From assembly GCA_964586765.1 (NCBI GenBank), contig CAZPHN010000020.1, positions 1 to 46,903 on the forward strand: a stretch of DNA of 46,903 bases, given 5' to 3'. Positions 34,817 through 43,843 of this stretch are shown one piece after another. This stretch comes from UBA3263 sp964586765. GTDB taxonomy: Bacteria > Bacteroidota > Bacteroidia > Bacteroidales > Muribaculaceae. The notes under the pieces were generated by a model. That model worked only from the letters and a program-made list of their open reading frames with translations. It was not told where the DNA came from and did not search any database. Position numbers and translations under genes: made by a program. Position 1 is the first letter of the stretch. The number at the start of each line of letters is the position of its first letter.

Positions 34817-35889
34817 CAGTCTTTGATGACTTTTACCGGAGATTCGTGGGCAAGGTTAAGGTTGCCGCTGACAATCACTTCCTGACCTTCTTTGAGCCCT
34901 TCGGTTATGACATATTCGTTCATGTTCTCCAAGCCTGTGGTCACATAATTCCACATTGCCTTGCCGTTTTCGTGGGTAAACACCACCTGACGCCCATTGC
35001 TGCGGAGCACTACCGCACTTTTCGGCACCACAAGGGCATTTTCCACCTCGCGCTTAACGCTTACCCTGACATTCATGCCATCGTAAAGCCCTGTGGCTCC
35101 GCTGACTGTTGCGCAAACCTGCACCATGCCGTTTTTGTCTATGACAGGATTGATTGAAGATATACTCCCGCGGTAGGTATTGTCAGACGTGAAGGGTTTT
35201 ACCTCAACGGCATCTCCCGGATTTACAAGCGGCAACTCACTTTCGAGGACAGGAAAGTTAACCTCCATTCCGGCGGTTGACATAACGCGGCAGAAAGGTT
35301 GCGCGCCGTCGGGTAGATTTCCTGCCTTTTGAGTCAGATTGGCAATGGTGCCGTCAAATGGTGCGCGCAGCGTTGCGTCATCCAACGCCCGCTCGGCTTC
35401 ACGAAGCTGCACTTCAGCCTGAGCGACACCGCTGCGCAGGCGTGCAAGCCGCACCACCTCGTCAGGAATCTCATCCATCTTCTCCGGGGCATATCCCTGA
35501 CCAATCAACGCGTCCGCAAGGTCAAGCTGCGACCGCTCAAGCGAGTTCCTTGCCGTGGCGACGGCGTTCTCCAGCTTGAACTTGTCAAGAGTGGCAAGCG
35601 TCTGCCCTTTGCTGACCCGCTGACCATTCTTAACCATAACGCGGTCAATCACCGCGCCCGCTGACGCGAACCGCAGGTCGGCATACTCTCCGGCACTGAC
35701 CTTGCCATTGCTGACCAAGTCATATGAAAACGGTTGAACCGCCAACATAACTGTTGAGACATTGCCTTCTTGGGCATTGTCCTCAGGTGTCGATGCTGCT
35801 GCTTGTGTTTGCTTCTTATGCTCATTCATACATGATGCCAAAAGCAAACTTATCATAGCCACAATTATCAATCTGTCATATTTCATCAT
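34816..35889 (-). CDS. RND periplasmic adaptor lipoprotein
   Basis: From the ATG at 35889 (or 35886) the product is about 357 residues with a lipoprotein signal (ISLLLASC, Cys20); a start at 35916 would bury the signal and is less likely. Visible are the lipoyl half GVISAGEYADLRFASAG-like region with VKNGQRVSKGQTLATLD, the coiled-coil hairpin (~110-170), the second lipoyl half ATLRAPFDGTIANLTQKAGNL and the beta-barrel/MP domains. It joins RND pump and TolC. It is the only adaptor in the operon. No terminator is seen between it and the upstream propeller gene 71 bp away. Confidence 0.92.
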   Translation of the reverse strand: MMKYDRLIIVAMISLLLASCMNEHKKQTQAAASTPEDNAQEGNVSTVMLAVQPFSYDLVSNGKVSAGEYADLRFASAGAVIDRVMVKNGQRVSKGQTLATLDKFKLENAVATARNSLERSQLDLADALIGQGYAPEKMDEIPDEVVRLARLRSGVAQAEVQLREAERALDDATLRAPFDGTIANLTQKAGNLPDGAQPFCRVMSTAGMEVNFPVLESELPLVNPGDAVEVKPFTSDNTYRGSISSINPVIDKNGMVQVCATVSGATGLYDGMNVRVSVKREVENALVVPKSAVVLRSNGRQVVFTHENGKAMWNYVTTGLENMNEYVITEGLKEGQEVIVSGNLNLAHESPVKVIKD

Positions 35890-35960
35890 TTCGTTCGCAT
35901 TAAAAATTATATACAAATCATTCCCTCAATATGTCCCCTCGCACTTCATTACTGCCTCAT

Positions 35961-37097
35961 TTATTTCAACGTATAAATTGAAACAACCGGGTTGGAATCT
36001 TCTGTTAGCCCCCTTTCTGTCCAATATGATGAATCGTTTGAAGCATCAAGACGTAACAAGGTTGCACTATTTGTAATCGATATTAGGTTGTTATCAATTA
36101 TACTATGGATGGATAATAGATACGGGTATTCCTTGAAAATTTCGGCTCCTATCATTGTTATAGCCTCTTGTTCTCCGTCATTATTAAATTTAACGAGATA
36201 ATCCATAAAACCGCCTATAGAACCGAATAACTTGAAACATAGGTAATTGCTGCTACTTGTGTGCGCGTAATATCCTAATTGTCGTACTACTGATGTATTT
36301 CTCGTTTGGTCACTAAATTCGGATATGTCAATATTTTCGTTTGGTACTTTTGGAAGTTGAGCGTCGGTATTAAAGCTAAAATTAAAATATGGAATTGCAC
36401 TATGTTTTGTCAGCTGATAATTAGTCATCCCAAATGGAATATTCACTATCAGTTCATCGTTTAGTATCCCTGCAAAAGGCACATAATCCCATAACTCAAC
36501 AGTATGGGCATTATTATACGCAATCTGTGTTGATTGAATATCTCCTGTTGTCGAATCTATCCACACGAAATTTGACATGGAGGAATTATAGTTGCCGGAT
36601 GCTAATACAATTTCTCCGTCTGGGTAAACCCAAAAATCAACAAATTCATATGGAAGTTTAATTGTTCTATCATACTTACCATCCGATAATTCATAAACCA
36701 TTATACGCTGGCTAAGTTTATCTAATATGTAGAGTTTATCATGGTTTACTCTAAATGATTTTATTTCCAGATATTCTTCCGGACCTTGTCCATAATGATT
36801 ATAGGATTGTTGATAAGTACCATCCTCTGAAAAAGCCAAAATTTCATTGCCATCTTGAATGTATAGAGTATGTACATCCATAATGAGCCTATTTACGTGT
36901 TTGATAATACTCGTATCATTAGTTTCCAATACAATATGCCTTTGTGATGTAATGAAATCCGTAATCGGGTTAGAGCCCTTTACATCAACATTCACATCGG
37001 TTTCTTGAGTATTATTTCTCACATTATTGGAACATCCACAGAAAATCGCGATAATGCCCGCAATAATTATCTTATGCAGATGGTCATAATATTTCAT
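35961..37097 (-). CDS. 6-bladed beta-propeller lipoprotein (copy 1)
   Basis: From the ATG at 37097 the product is 378 residues, with a lipobox IFCGC. The longer start at 37148 precedes the predicted transcription start and is rejected. Blades follow with the family signature YGQGPEEYLEIKSF (GxGPxEY), LYILDKLSQRIMVYEL and the C-terminal NPVVSIYTLK tail. The propeller belongs to the Bacteroidetes 'DUF5128/6-bladed propeller' group. Its function is unknown; it is expected to face the periplasm or the surface. It has its own promoter and is the member nearest the efflux operon. Confidence 0.8.
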   Translation of the reverse strand: MKYYDHLHKIIIAGIIAIFCGCSNNVRNNTQETDVNVDVKGSNPITDFITSQRHIVLETNDTSIIKHVNRLIMDVHTLYIQDGNEILAFSEDGTYQQSYNHYGQGPEEYLEIKSFRVNHDKLYILDKLSQRIMVYELSDGKYDRTIKLPYEFVDFWVYPDGEIVLASGNYNSSMSNFVWIDSTTGDIQSTQIAYNNAHTVELWDYVPFAGILNDELIVNIPFGMTNYQLTKHSAIPYFNFSFNTDAQLPKVPNENIDISEFSDQTRNTSVVRQLGYYAHTSSSNYLCFKLFGSIGGFMDYLVKFNNDGEQEAITMIGAEIFKEYPYLLSIHSIIDNNLISITNSATLLRLDASNDSSYWTERGLTEDSNPVVSIYTLK

Positions 37098-37137
37098 TTC
37101 GTAAATAGTTGAAAGTGGTCGTTGATCTTTTTGTTTG

Positions 37138-37168
37138 CAAAAATACAAAATTATCTTATATCCTCAAA
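37138..37168 (-). promoter_or_regulatory. Promoter of propeller copy 1
   Basis: TTTG (37168-37165), 19 bases, TATTTTTG (37145-37138) on the minus strand is a full match to the Bacteroidetes consensus. The start is near 37134, 37 nt before the ATG at 37097. It suggests this gene, and perhaps the efflux genes after it, can be expressed apart from the rest of the array. Confidence 0.75.
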
Positions 37169-37267
37169 GTGATTCGCAGGATTTTAAAGATATTACATGA
37201 AATTTTTCATCAGAGCATGTTATTAATGTAATGTTTACCACAACTATAAATACGAATCTATTCCACC

Positions 37268-38431
37268 TCATTGCAGGGTATAGATTATAAATAGGGGATT
37301 ACTTTCTTCGGACATTGACTTAAGCGTCTCTGTGAGGTTCTTATTATTGGGCATATGCTCATTGTATCTCTGCATCATATGGTAAGGAATCATAAATAGA
37401 ACCTTGCCTTTGCTTCCAGTTATAGGAATCATGGAGCTAAGCGGTATATTTAGCTCTGAATCAATTAGTCCTGAATATTGTTTCACCCAATGATTATTTT
37501 TTGACATAATGAATAGGTTGGGGAGATTGGAGGTAAAACATATTGTTGAATCGCCACATTGCATATTCATTGTCTGGTATATCTTGCCATTTTGAAGCGT
37601 ATATCGCGCCAACTCGCTGCATTCATATTCCTTGTCTTCCGGCTCGAAGGTTAAATCTCCCCACTCAAACGCGAACAATATGTTGCTATTCAGGTCCGAC
37701 AATTCATAAACATTAGAGTCGAATTTGCGGGAAAACACCACAGTGGCAGTTCCGGTCCGGTCAACAAACTGATTTAGAGTGCGACCTCTGACATTACAGA
37801 AAGGAGCATACTCACGCAATGGAGCCATATATGAGGCTACGATAGCTCCTGTCGCCGAATTGCGTACTTCAATCTGGGAATCGGTTAAGGTGTTGTTCGC
37901 ATACGTTTCTTTCAGTAGATATATGCAGCCATTCGCATACATTATTTCATTACAATATCCGTTTAATGAAATGTCACGGTCCATGTACTGTCCCTGTAAA
38001 TTATAAAAAAGTATTTTCTTGTCGGCAAGAACCATAATTTCATGAGTATCGCTATTATACCCCGCATCCCATAAATTGATATATTGTCCGGGACCTTGTC
38101 CGACATTATGTATAGAAAATGCCATAGAGCCCGACTTGGAGTCAAATGCCACAATTTTGTTGGTGTCATCGACAACAAGAAGCAGGCTGTCCGCTTCAAT
38201 CACACGGGAAATGTTCCCAAGTATTGAATTAGGTGTAAGCTCAGGCACAATCCCGCGCTCTCTGTTAAAAAACTGCCGGGCATCATTTATATCTCCCCGT
38301 CCTTCATAGGTGATATTGATGATGTCGTGTTGAGTTGCATGATTTGTACACGCAACCAAAAACATACTGATAGCGACGCCAAAAATAGCGAAATGCGCAA
38401 AATCGACTCTATTTTTTACTAATCCTAACAT
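37268..38431 (-). CDS. 6-bladed beta-propeller lipoprotein (copy 2)
   Basis: From the ATG at 38431 the product is 387 residues with lipobox FLVAC (about residue 28); an in-frame ATG at 38449 would give a longer leader. The signature is VGQGPGQYINLWDAG. Further blades contain IMVLADKKILFYNLQGQYMDRDI and IYLLKETYANNTL. The tail NPLFIIYTLQ matches the YTLK ending of copies 1 and 6. It follows copy 3 by about 39 bp. Function is unknown. Confidence 0.78.
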   Translation of the reverse strand: MLGLVKNRVDFAHFAIFGVAISMFLVACTNHATQHDIINITYEGRGDINDARQFFNRERGIVPELTPNSILGNISRVIEADSLLLVVDDTNKIVAFDSKSGSMAFSIHNVGQGPGQYINLWDAGYNSDTHEIMVLADKKILFYNLQGQYMDRDISLNGYCNEIMYANGCIYLLKETYANNTLTDSQIEVRNSATGAIVASYMAPLREYAPFCNVRGRTLNQFVDRTGTATVVFSRKFDSNVYELSDLNSNILFAFEWGDLTFEPEDKEYECSELARYTLQNGKIYQTMNMQCGDSTICFTSNLPNLFIMSKNNHWVKQYSGLIDSELNIPLSSMIPITGSKGKVLFMIPYHMMQRYNEHMPNNKNLTETLKSMSEESNPLFIIYTLQ

Positions 38432-38470
38432 AATCGTTTTATAAATCATTTATTCTGCGTTTACCCGCAA

Positions 38471-39613
38471 TTATTTACACATATTGTACTGTAGCAGGAC
38501 ACTACATCCTTGCTTTAGATAATTTTCTATTTGGGCATCAGCTCTTGGAAAGCCATGTTCAACAAGTGCCTGATACTGGTCGGCATCCTCGTTCAAGATA
38601 CCCAAGAATCCGTCTTTATTTACGCCAATGATATTTAGCAATAGATTTGACGCCCAAGAATGTGAATTCGTTAAAATTGTGTTTTTTTGATATGAACCCA
38701 ACATCTGTTCCGCCTCATCTTTGTTGGAAATAGCGGCAACCCAGCAGTCATCAAATATAAAAGGCGTTTCATCGATATACACATAACCTTTGTCCAATAC
38801 ATCAGAGTATCTGAGCTGTTTGTCTGACGGAATAGGACGTTTTAAGACAACGTGATGGTACTCCGGGCGGTCATTTTGGGAAAAAGTAAAATAGCCGGGA
38901 TACTTATACATATGGAAAGCGACATTGCCATCCTTGTCTTTACTGAAATATCTTGACTTGCCTATCATTTCGAAATAATCATCAGATACAGGAATATACT
39001 TGTCCGTTATTTCCATATCGCCATTCGTACGCCATACGGCATAATTCAGAGGCTTGGGCTCAATCATGGCATCCGGATTTATATTCAGGCAGGTAAACAG
39101 AAAATCATCATCCGATAGAGCCTCAATATCCCATGCTATAAACGGTAAAGCCGTTGACCGGATATACTGCCCGTCCGATGTGGAATATTGATGCAGCTTT
39201 TTTGAAAAATTATCAACCACGTAGATGACGGAATCCGTAGCCGTTGCTGCTGCAATCTCAAGATATTCTTCCGGTCCACGACCCTTTTTGTCTATCGTAT
39301 ACAGTAGTTCGCCTGTGTCTGAGAATGTCGCAATCCGATGTTTGGATTTATCAACCACAACATACATTGAGTCTACATCAAACAACTTGTACACATTGCT
39401 AAATACACCCTCATTAGTCTCTTTCAGTGGAATATATTTTACACTGCATATCATTCCTGAGGGAATGGTGTCCTTAAACGTGTTGCAAATCAAAGTATCG
39501 GCAATAACCACATTTTCATCGCCGATAACTGGAACTGAGGTATCTTCCTTAGAACAAGAAACCGACATTCCAATCATTAAAGATACAGCTACGAATAATA
39601 ACGCTTTTTTCAT
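38471..39613 (-). CDS. 6-bladed beta-propeller lipoprotein (copy 3)
   Basis: The 380-residue product has a lipoprotein signal (MIGMSVSC, Cys20). The signature is KGRGPEEYLEIAAATA, with later blades VIYVVDNFSKKLHQYSTSDG and AVWRTNGDMEITDKYIPVSD. The C-terminus (CSVLLQYNMCK) diverges from the YTLK tail. Its ATG follows the TAA of copy 4 after the six bases ACAGAT. The same junction is preserved at 42180-42189, showing an ancestral duplication. Function is unknown. Confidence 0.78.
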   Translation of the reverse strand: MKKALLFVAVSLMIGMSVSCSKEDTSVPVIGDENVVIADTLICNTFKDTIPSGMICSVKYIPLKETNEGVFSNVYKLFDVDSMYVVVDKSKHRIATFSDTGELLYTIDKKGRGPEEYLEIAAATATDSVIYVVDNFSKKLHQYSTSDGQYIRSTALPFIAWDIEALSDDDFLFTCLNINPDAMIEPKPLNYAVWRTNGDMEITDKYIPVSDDYFEMIGKSRYFSKDKDGNVAFHMYKYPGYFTFSQNDRPEYHHVVLKRPIPSDKQLRYSDVLDKGYVYIDETPFIFDDCWVAAISNKDEAEQMLGSYQKNTILTNSHSWASNLLLNIIGVNKDGFLGILNEDADQYQALVEHGFPRADAQIENYLKQGCSVLLQYNMCK

Positions 39614-39619
39614 ATCTGT

Positions 39620-40597
39620 TTAATATATATAGTTTTCAATTGGGATATACTCTAACCCATATCCGGTGTTGTTATTATGAGTCAGTGCATAGAGGTTCTT
39701 TCCATCGGAACATAGTGAAATCACAAGTTTATCTGTTTTAAGACACATAACGGGATTCAAGTTATAATCCCATATACCGATTTTAGAATCTGAGTCCGGA
39801 TTGCTGGATTCAGAATATGCGCCAAAACAATAACCATCAGCAGCACAAAGAGCGGTAAACCCATACGTGATTGCCGTATAATCAATATTTCCGGATGAAT
39901 CAAATGCAATTTTGCAATCGGGAAGATGTAGCCTTCTGTTCAAATGAATGGAGTCTGAACTTACGCTAAAACTTTCCAAGAATCCGCCTAAAAGAGTGGC
40001 ATAAAACAGATGTTGATCCGCATATGCCGTGTGAGCCTGTAAATCAAACCAATCTTCAGCGCGATTTAAGCCTTTGGGAAACGCATTGTAAACGCCTTTC
40101 AGCTCATCCGATACATAAATTTCTATCTTGCGGTTCGCTCCTATCCCAATCCATGAATCGGGAGTTACATAAAAAGCTTCATTAATAACCGCAGTTTTGG
40201 GCAGAGAATATCTTTGACGGAATGCTCCATCTACGCCAATAGATTTCAGTGCATTATCTCCGGTATCGTATAATATAATGCTATCACTAATGACCTGACA
40301 GTTTACCGGAGCAATAAATTCCTTCGGACCTTGTCCAACTGAACCGAATTGATGAGTCTTTTGTCCATCATTGACCGAGAAACCATGTAATATATTACCA
40401 CCTGCTACACTCAGAATATATATAGTGGAGCTATCTACCGTCATTGATAGGGGTACTCCAATTTCCAAGTCATCGCTCATGGGAATCCATTCAACCGTTA
40501 CCGGTTGGTCAAATGAAATTTCCGAATAGTCTTTCGGGGCATTCTTACAGCTCTGTGTAAGGACAAGCACTAATATGATAAAGATATTGAACCGCAT
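39620..40597 (-). CDS. TolB-like 6-bladed propeller lipoprotein (copy 4)
   Basis: The 325-residue product has lipobox LTQSC (Cys17). The signature is VGQGPKEFIAPVNC, with blades IILYDTGDNALKSIGVDG and KIGIWDYNLNPVMCLKTD. It ends LEYIPIENYIY. It is shorter than copies 1-3 and resembles the 'TolB-like 6-blade' group (BF3441-like). It is tightly followed by copy 3. Function is unknown. Confidence 0.75.
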   Translation of the reverse strand: MRFNIFIILVLVLTQSCKNAPKDYSEISFDQPVTVEWIPMSDDLEIGVPLSMTVDSSTIYILSVAGGNILHGFSVNDGQKTHQFGSVGQGPKEFIAPVNCQVISDSIILYDTGDNALKSIGVDGAFRQRYSLPKTAVINEAFYVTPDSWIGIGANRKIEIYVSDELKGVYNAFPKGLNRAEDWFDLQAHTAYADQHLFYATLLGGFLESFSVSSDSIHLNRRLHLPDCKIAFDSSGNIDYTAITYGFTALCAADGYCFGAYSESSNPDSDSKIGIWDYNLNPVMCLKTDKLVISLCSDGKNLYALTHNNNTGYGLEYIPIENYIY

Positions 40598-40639
40598 CTC
40601 TGCCTTTATTAAATAATTATAGTGTAGTTACACCAAGTA

Positions 40640-41659
40640 TTACAAACTTTTAATGGGACCGTAGACAGCAATATTGCCTTCATCAATATTCGGATTGACC
40701 GTGATTAACATGGCTTTGGATAGGTCTAACGCAATAGTATGCGTTGGTCTGATTTCATATGATACTATCGGCTCGCCTGTATGAGTCAGTACGACTATAT
40801 AATTCGACTCTTCAATGTATGGATCGCCACATAATACCCATATATATTCATCAGTCATGCAAATGTCACGAAAATAGTCGGTGGAGTCTTTTCCTGTTTG
40901 GGGCAATCCTGTAATTGTTATTGTTCTGACAATATTACCGGTTTCATCATGAACTACGATGGTAGGGATTAATCCATATATTTCAGCAATCAATCCGCTA
41001 TTTTCGTTATAATCATAAGCCCGCAAACTAACATGGTCTTCTTGGGGTCGATTAATATCAATCTCATCAAGTCCAATCGACCATTCCTTAACCTCATTGC
41101 TTTTTGAATTGTAAGCAATCATTCCATACTTAAAATCACCTCTTGGGGAAATAAATTCACCGGTTTTTAGCTTTGTGACATTAGTTGGGGCATATCCGGA
41201 CATAATATTCGGGAACTTTATATATTCTCGTAATGCGCCGTTGTTTGTATTTAATGTATAAACAGCTGACTTATATGGGTCGAATACTGATACAATTGAA
41301 TCTCCATAGCCCATGTTTTGTCCAAATTTGCCGGCAACACCTATGAGGTCTGTTGGTCCGGAACCTCTTGGGGCGACCATCATAGTTATATTGAACGAAG
41401 CATCTGTTAAACACATTAGATTATCGTTGTCATATAAATACATCATATAGCCCGATTGAATCGGCTTTACGGCTCCAACAATCAGAGGATCATCTTGGTT
41501 TTCAAGAGCGACTATAGTATCAGTTGGAATATCTGATAGCGGAAAATCCTGAAAATCTATGACAATCTTTTCTGGTCCGGATTTGCTTACACAGGACGAG
41601 AAGATTGTTGTAAACATCAGAAGTAGCAATAGGAATATGTTGTTTATCGCAGTAGGCAT
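40640..41659 (-). CDS. TolB-like 6-bladed propeller lipoprotein (copy 5)
   Basis: The 339-residue product has a lipobox FSSC (about residue 22). The degenerate signature is PRGSGPTDLIGVAGKF. Blades include SIVSVFDPYKSAVYTLNTNNG, TIVVHDETGNIVRTITI and YIVVLTHTGEPIVSYEI. The end MLITVNPNIDEGNIAVYGPI aligns with the end of the truncated neighbour at 41674. It starts 14 bp after that gene's stop. Function is unknown. Confidence 0.75.
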   Translation of the reverse strand: MPTAINNIFLLLLLMFTTIFSSCVSKSGPEKIVIDFQDFPLSDIPTDTIVALENQDDPLIVGAVKPIQSGYMMYLYDNDNLMCLTDASFNITMMVAPRGSGPTDLIGVAGKFGQNMGYGDSIVSVFDPYKSAVYTLNTNNGALREYIKFPNIMSGYAPTNVTKLKTGEFISPRGDFKYGMIAYNSKSNEVKEWSIGLDEIDINRPQEDHVSLRAYDYNENSGLIAEIYGLIPTIVVHDETGNIVRTITITGLPQTGKDSTDYFRDICMTDEYIWVLCGDPYIEESNYIVVLTHTGEPIVSYEIRPTHTIALDLSKAMLITVNPNIDEGNIAVYGPIKSL

Positions 41660-41673
41660 ATCTCATTATGTAT

Positions 41674-42180
41674 TTAGTTTGATTGAAGATGGTAGATATA
41701 TATTTTGTCTTCATCCATTGCCTGATTATTCACTCCTATCAGCATGTTCTTTTGAGGAATCGCACCTATTATTTTAGCGATATGCTTAAAGTTCATATAA
41801 TCATCTCTCTCATACTTATATCTCCTCATTTCCCAGCTATTCTTGTTTATAAGATAGAACTCCATGTCCTGAAGTGCTAAGAAAATCCAGTCTTTGAGTT
41901 CATAGATGTCAGTAAAGCCGGCAAAATAATCCTCAGACATAGCTTTTGCATAAGTCATTATAGAAAAATCATTTATTTCGGCGAGTTCTGTCTCGTCATA
42001 TATGGGGTTGGGCTGGTCTATATATATCCACTTTGTCTCGAGATATCGGTATATATACGGTGAAAACGGCTTTATATATACGGCAGTATCTTGATATGAT
42101 GAAATCGCGTGCCAGCCAATCGGTATAGCCACATTGTCGGTCTTCATCGGCACCGATGCAAATTCCGTCACTTTTTTCAT
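41674..42180 (-). pseudogene. Truncated TolB-like propeller (about half a gene)
   Basis: The 168-residue ORF starts MKKVTEFASVP but has no signal peptide, lipobox or GxGPxEY signature. It carries only the later blades (YIYRYLETKWIYIDQP, LKDWIFLALQDMEFYLIN) and ends MLIGVNNQAMDEDKIYIYHL, aligning with the end of copy 5. Its first codons and upstream bases (TAAACAGATATGAAAAAA) match copy 3. It therefore looks like a fusion of a copy-3-like 5' end with a copy-5-like 3' half after a deletion. A cytoplasmic fragment is unlikely to be functional. Confidence 0.75.
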
Positions 42181-42186
42181 ATCTGT

Positions 42187-42325
42187 TTAATATTCTAAAT
42201 GTTTAATATTATCAATAGGTATATACTCTTTTCATAGGCAGTTAACCGCGCATAATGGATTTGAAAATGAATGGATAGTGTTCAACAATAGAAAGCAATG
42301 CAGCCAAGCGGCAATATCGTTTCAT
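42187..42325 (-). pseudogene. Remnant of a copy-4-like propeller gene
   Basis: An ATG at 42325 opens a 27-codon frame (42242-42325) whose first residues MKRYCRLAALLSI look like the start of a signal peptide. Another frame at 42228-42187 reads EYIPIDNIKHLEY-stop, matching the EYIPIENYIY-stop end of copy 4. The stop and the ACAGAT spacer before the next ATG are the same as at the copy 4/copy 3 junction. The middle of the gene is gone. This is the scar of a decayed duplicate, not a gene. Confidence 0.65.
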
Positions 42326-42353
42326 AAATCTTTTATTGAAACACTATCCATTC
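42269..42353. repeat. 14-bp perfect inverted repeat in the decayed intergenic region
   Basis: GAATGGATAGTGTT (42269-42282) is the exact reverse complement of 42340-42353, and the match extends weakly inwards (CAACAAT versus ATTGA). The spacer is 57 bp. It could form a long stem in the minus-strand RNA between copy 6 and the truncated gene, or be the product of a fold-back mutation. No T tract follows. Confidence 0.7.
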
Positions 42354-42365
42354 CTTTATCGGCTG

Positions 42366-43550
42366 CTATTTAAGCGTATATGTTACCAAAACGGCATTTG
42401 AATCTTCACTGATACTATTGATGGTATCAGGCATTTTGATTACGGATTTATCAATTGGCGTCTGCATATATTGCAGGAAATCTTCTGCGTCATAAGCACA
42501 TACGAATGTATTATCGCTTTTGGATTCAACAAGCTTGTCAAGTAAGAATGGGAAACCTGCATCCTCACCTTCTCTCCATATATTAAGCGAATATCTACCT
42601 TTTTGTTCTTTTAAGTTCCAGACAATTGAATCAACCATTCGGTTTATAATCAGATAGTCCTTCGAGGTATAAATGCCCTTGAGCCAATTGATATATTTCT
42701 TTTCATAAGCCTGATTAAGAGCCGTTTCATACTCCTCGTTTGGCGCAAATTCGGGTGCAGATAACCCCATGTTTATTACCACATAGGGAGTTACCAAGCC
42801 GTTCGCATAGCCGACAGAATATATCGTGTCATTTAACGGACGTATTGCCAGTGCATTATCCTTATTATACCCTGCCAAAGTCGGGTAACCGACCACATAA
42901 GCTGTCCATGTGCTGACTTTGAACTTCTGTGGTACAATCTCTTTGAAATAAGACGTGATTGGGTTACATTCTGCAATTCCATAAGTATTATCACCGAAAA
43001 ATACGTCTGAGCTGAACAGGAAATTTGATGAACCCGGAATGGTCAATATGGTGTTGGCACTTTGCAGCGGTTCATATTCATCAATCGGTGAACTATACAG
43101 GAACTCTCCCGACCGGGCATTATAAAGGATTACATTTGTATTATACTTATCAAAAGCAAACAGGGTGTCATTTCGCAAAACAATGTTGCTTATCGCCATA
43201 TATTCACCGGGACCTTCGCCAATTGCACCAAGCTGTCTGACAAACTTGCCATTACGGTCAAACTGCCATACCGCCGCATCATCCGAGTCAGATGAATAGG
43301 CAGCACGCACAAAGATGTCGGTGTCCGTGCTGATTGTTTGAAAAATATTAGCAAGCAGCGACTCATCCGAGGTCTCGAGCGCAACAACCTTGACCTCCTT
43401 ATATAAGTCATCAAACTCCCACGATTTAACCTTCGTTAGATTTGACTTATCAAGAATCCGGATATCATCGGTTTTTGACTCGGAACCAACGCATCCCGCC
43501 ATAAGAAGGCATGGAACGCCTAAATAAATAAAACGTGATAAATGTTTCAT
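42366..43550 (-). CDS. 6-bladed beta-propeller lipoprotein (copy 6, first of array)
   Basis: The 394-residue product has a lipobox LLMAGC (about Cys20). The signature is IGEGPGEYMAISNIV, with blades LFAFDKYNTNVILYNARSG and DNALAIRPLNDTIYSVGYANG. The tail is NAVLVTYTLK. It is the first propeller gene downstream of the TPR/HTH regulator, behind two promoter-like sites. Function is unknown; the conserved tail and signature place it with copies 1 and 2. Confidence 0.8.
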   Translation of the reverse strand: MKHLSRFIYLGVPCLLMAGCVGSESKTDDIRILDKSNLTKVKSWEFDDLYKEVKVVALETSDESLLANIFQTISTDTDIFVRAAYSSDSDDAAVWQFDRNGKFVRQLGAIGEGPGEYMAISNIVLRNDTLFAFDKYNTNVILYNARSGEFLYSSPIDEYEPLQSANTILTIPGSSNFLFSSDVFFGDNTYGIAECNPITSYFKEIVPQKFKVSTWTAYVVGYPTLAGYNKDNALAIRPLNDTIYSVGYANGLVTPYVVINMGLSAPEFAPNEEYETALNQAYEKKYINWLKGIYTSKDYLIINRMVDSIVWNLKEQKGRYSLNIWREGEDAGFPFLLDKLVESKSDNTFVCAYDAEDFLQYMQTPIDKSVIKMPDTINSISEDSNAVLVTYTLK

Positions 43551-43590
43551 GATTAAAAATGTATCTTATTAACTGGGTTTAATTTCACCA

Positions 43591-43598
43591 CAAAGTTA
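43591..43598 (-). promoter_or_regulatory. Proximal -7-like box before propeller copy 6
   Basis: TAACTTTG sits 41 bases before the ATG at 43550, but no TTTG/TTG element lies 19-21 bases upstream. It is either a weak promoter that needs an activator or a decoy. Confidence 0.45.
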
Positions 43599-43777
43599 GG
43601 TATAATTTATGATAAATGCGTAAATTCAAGCCTAAATAAATATACTATTCTGCTATGCTAACTCGCTTAAAATTAGCGATGTAAAAATTGCCGATATACT
43701 ATTGACAGAAAACCCCGTCTAACTGATTGATTTTTGGTGAACGGCAAGTTTCATATTTCGAAAAGATTTGTTTCGCA

Positions 43778-43808
43778 CAAAGTTAGACATTCTCTGTTTG
43801 CCGACAAA
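43778..43808 (-). promoter_or_regulatory. Distal promoter of the propeller array
   Basis: TTTG (43808-43805), 19 bases, TAACTTTG (43785-43778) on the minus strand is a full consensus match, 36 bp after the regulator stop codon. It gives a leader of about 224 nt, which holds an 11-codon ORF (MKLAVHQKSIS) and an imperfect GCTAA/TTAGC stem. The rest of 43551-43843 holds nothing else I can identify. Confidence 0.7.
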
Positions 43809-43843
43809 GAAAAATGGTCAAAAAAATCTATCACATGAGCCTG

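Noticed and set aside
42181..43843. Small secreted peptide gene (NVEALA-type or double-glycine leader) accompanying the propellers
   Set aside because: I read the gaps at 42181-42365 and 43551-43843 on the minus strand; only a 27-codon remnant and an 11-codon frame are present, neither with such a motif.
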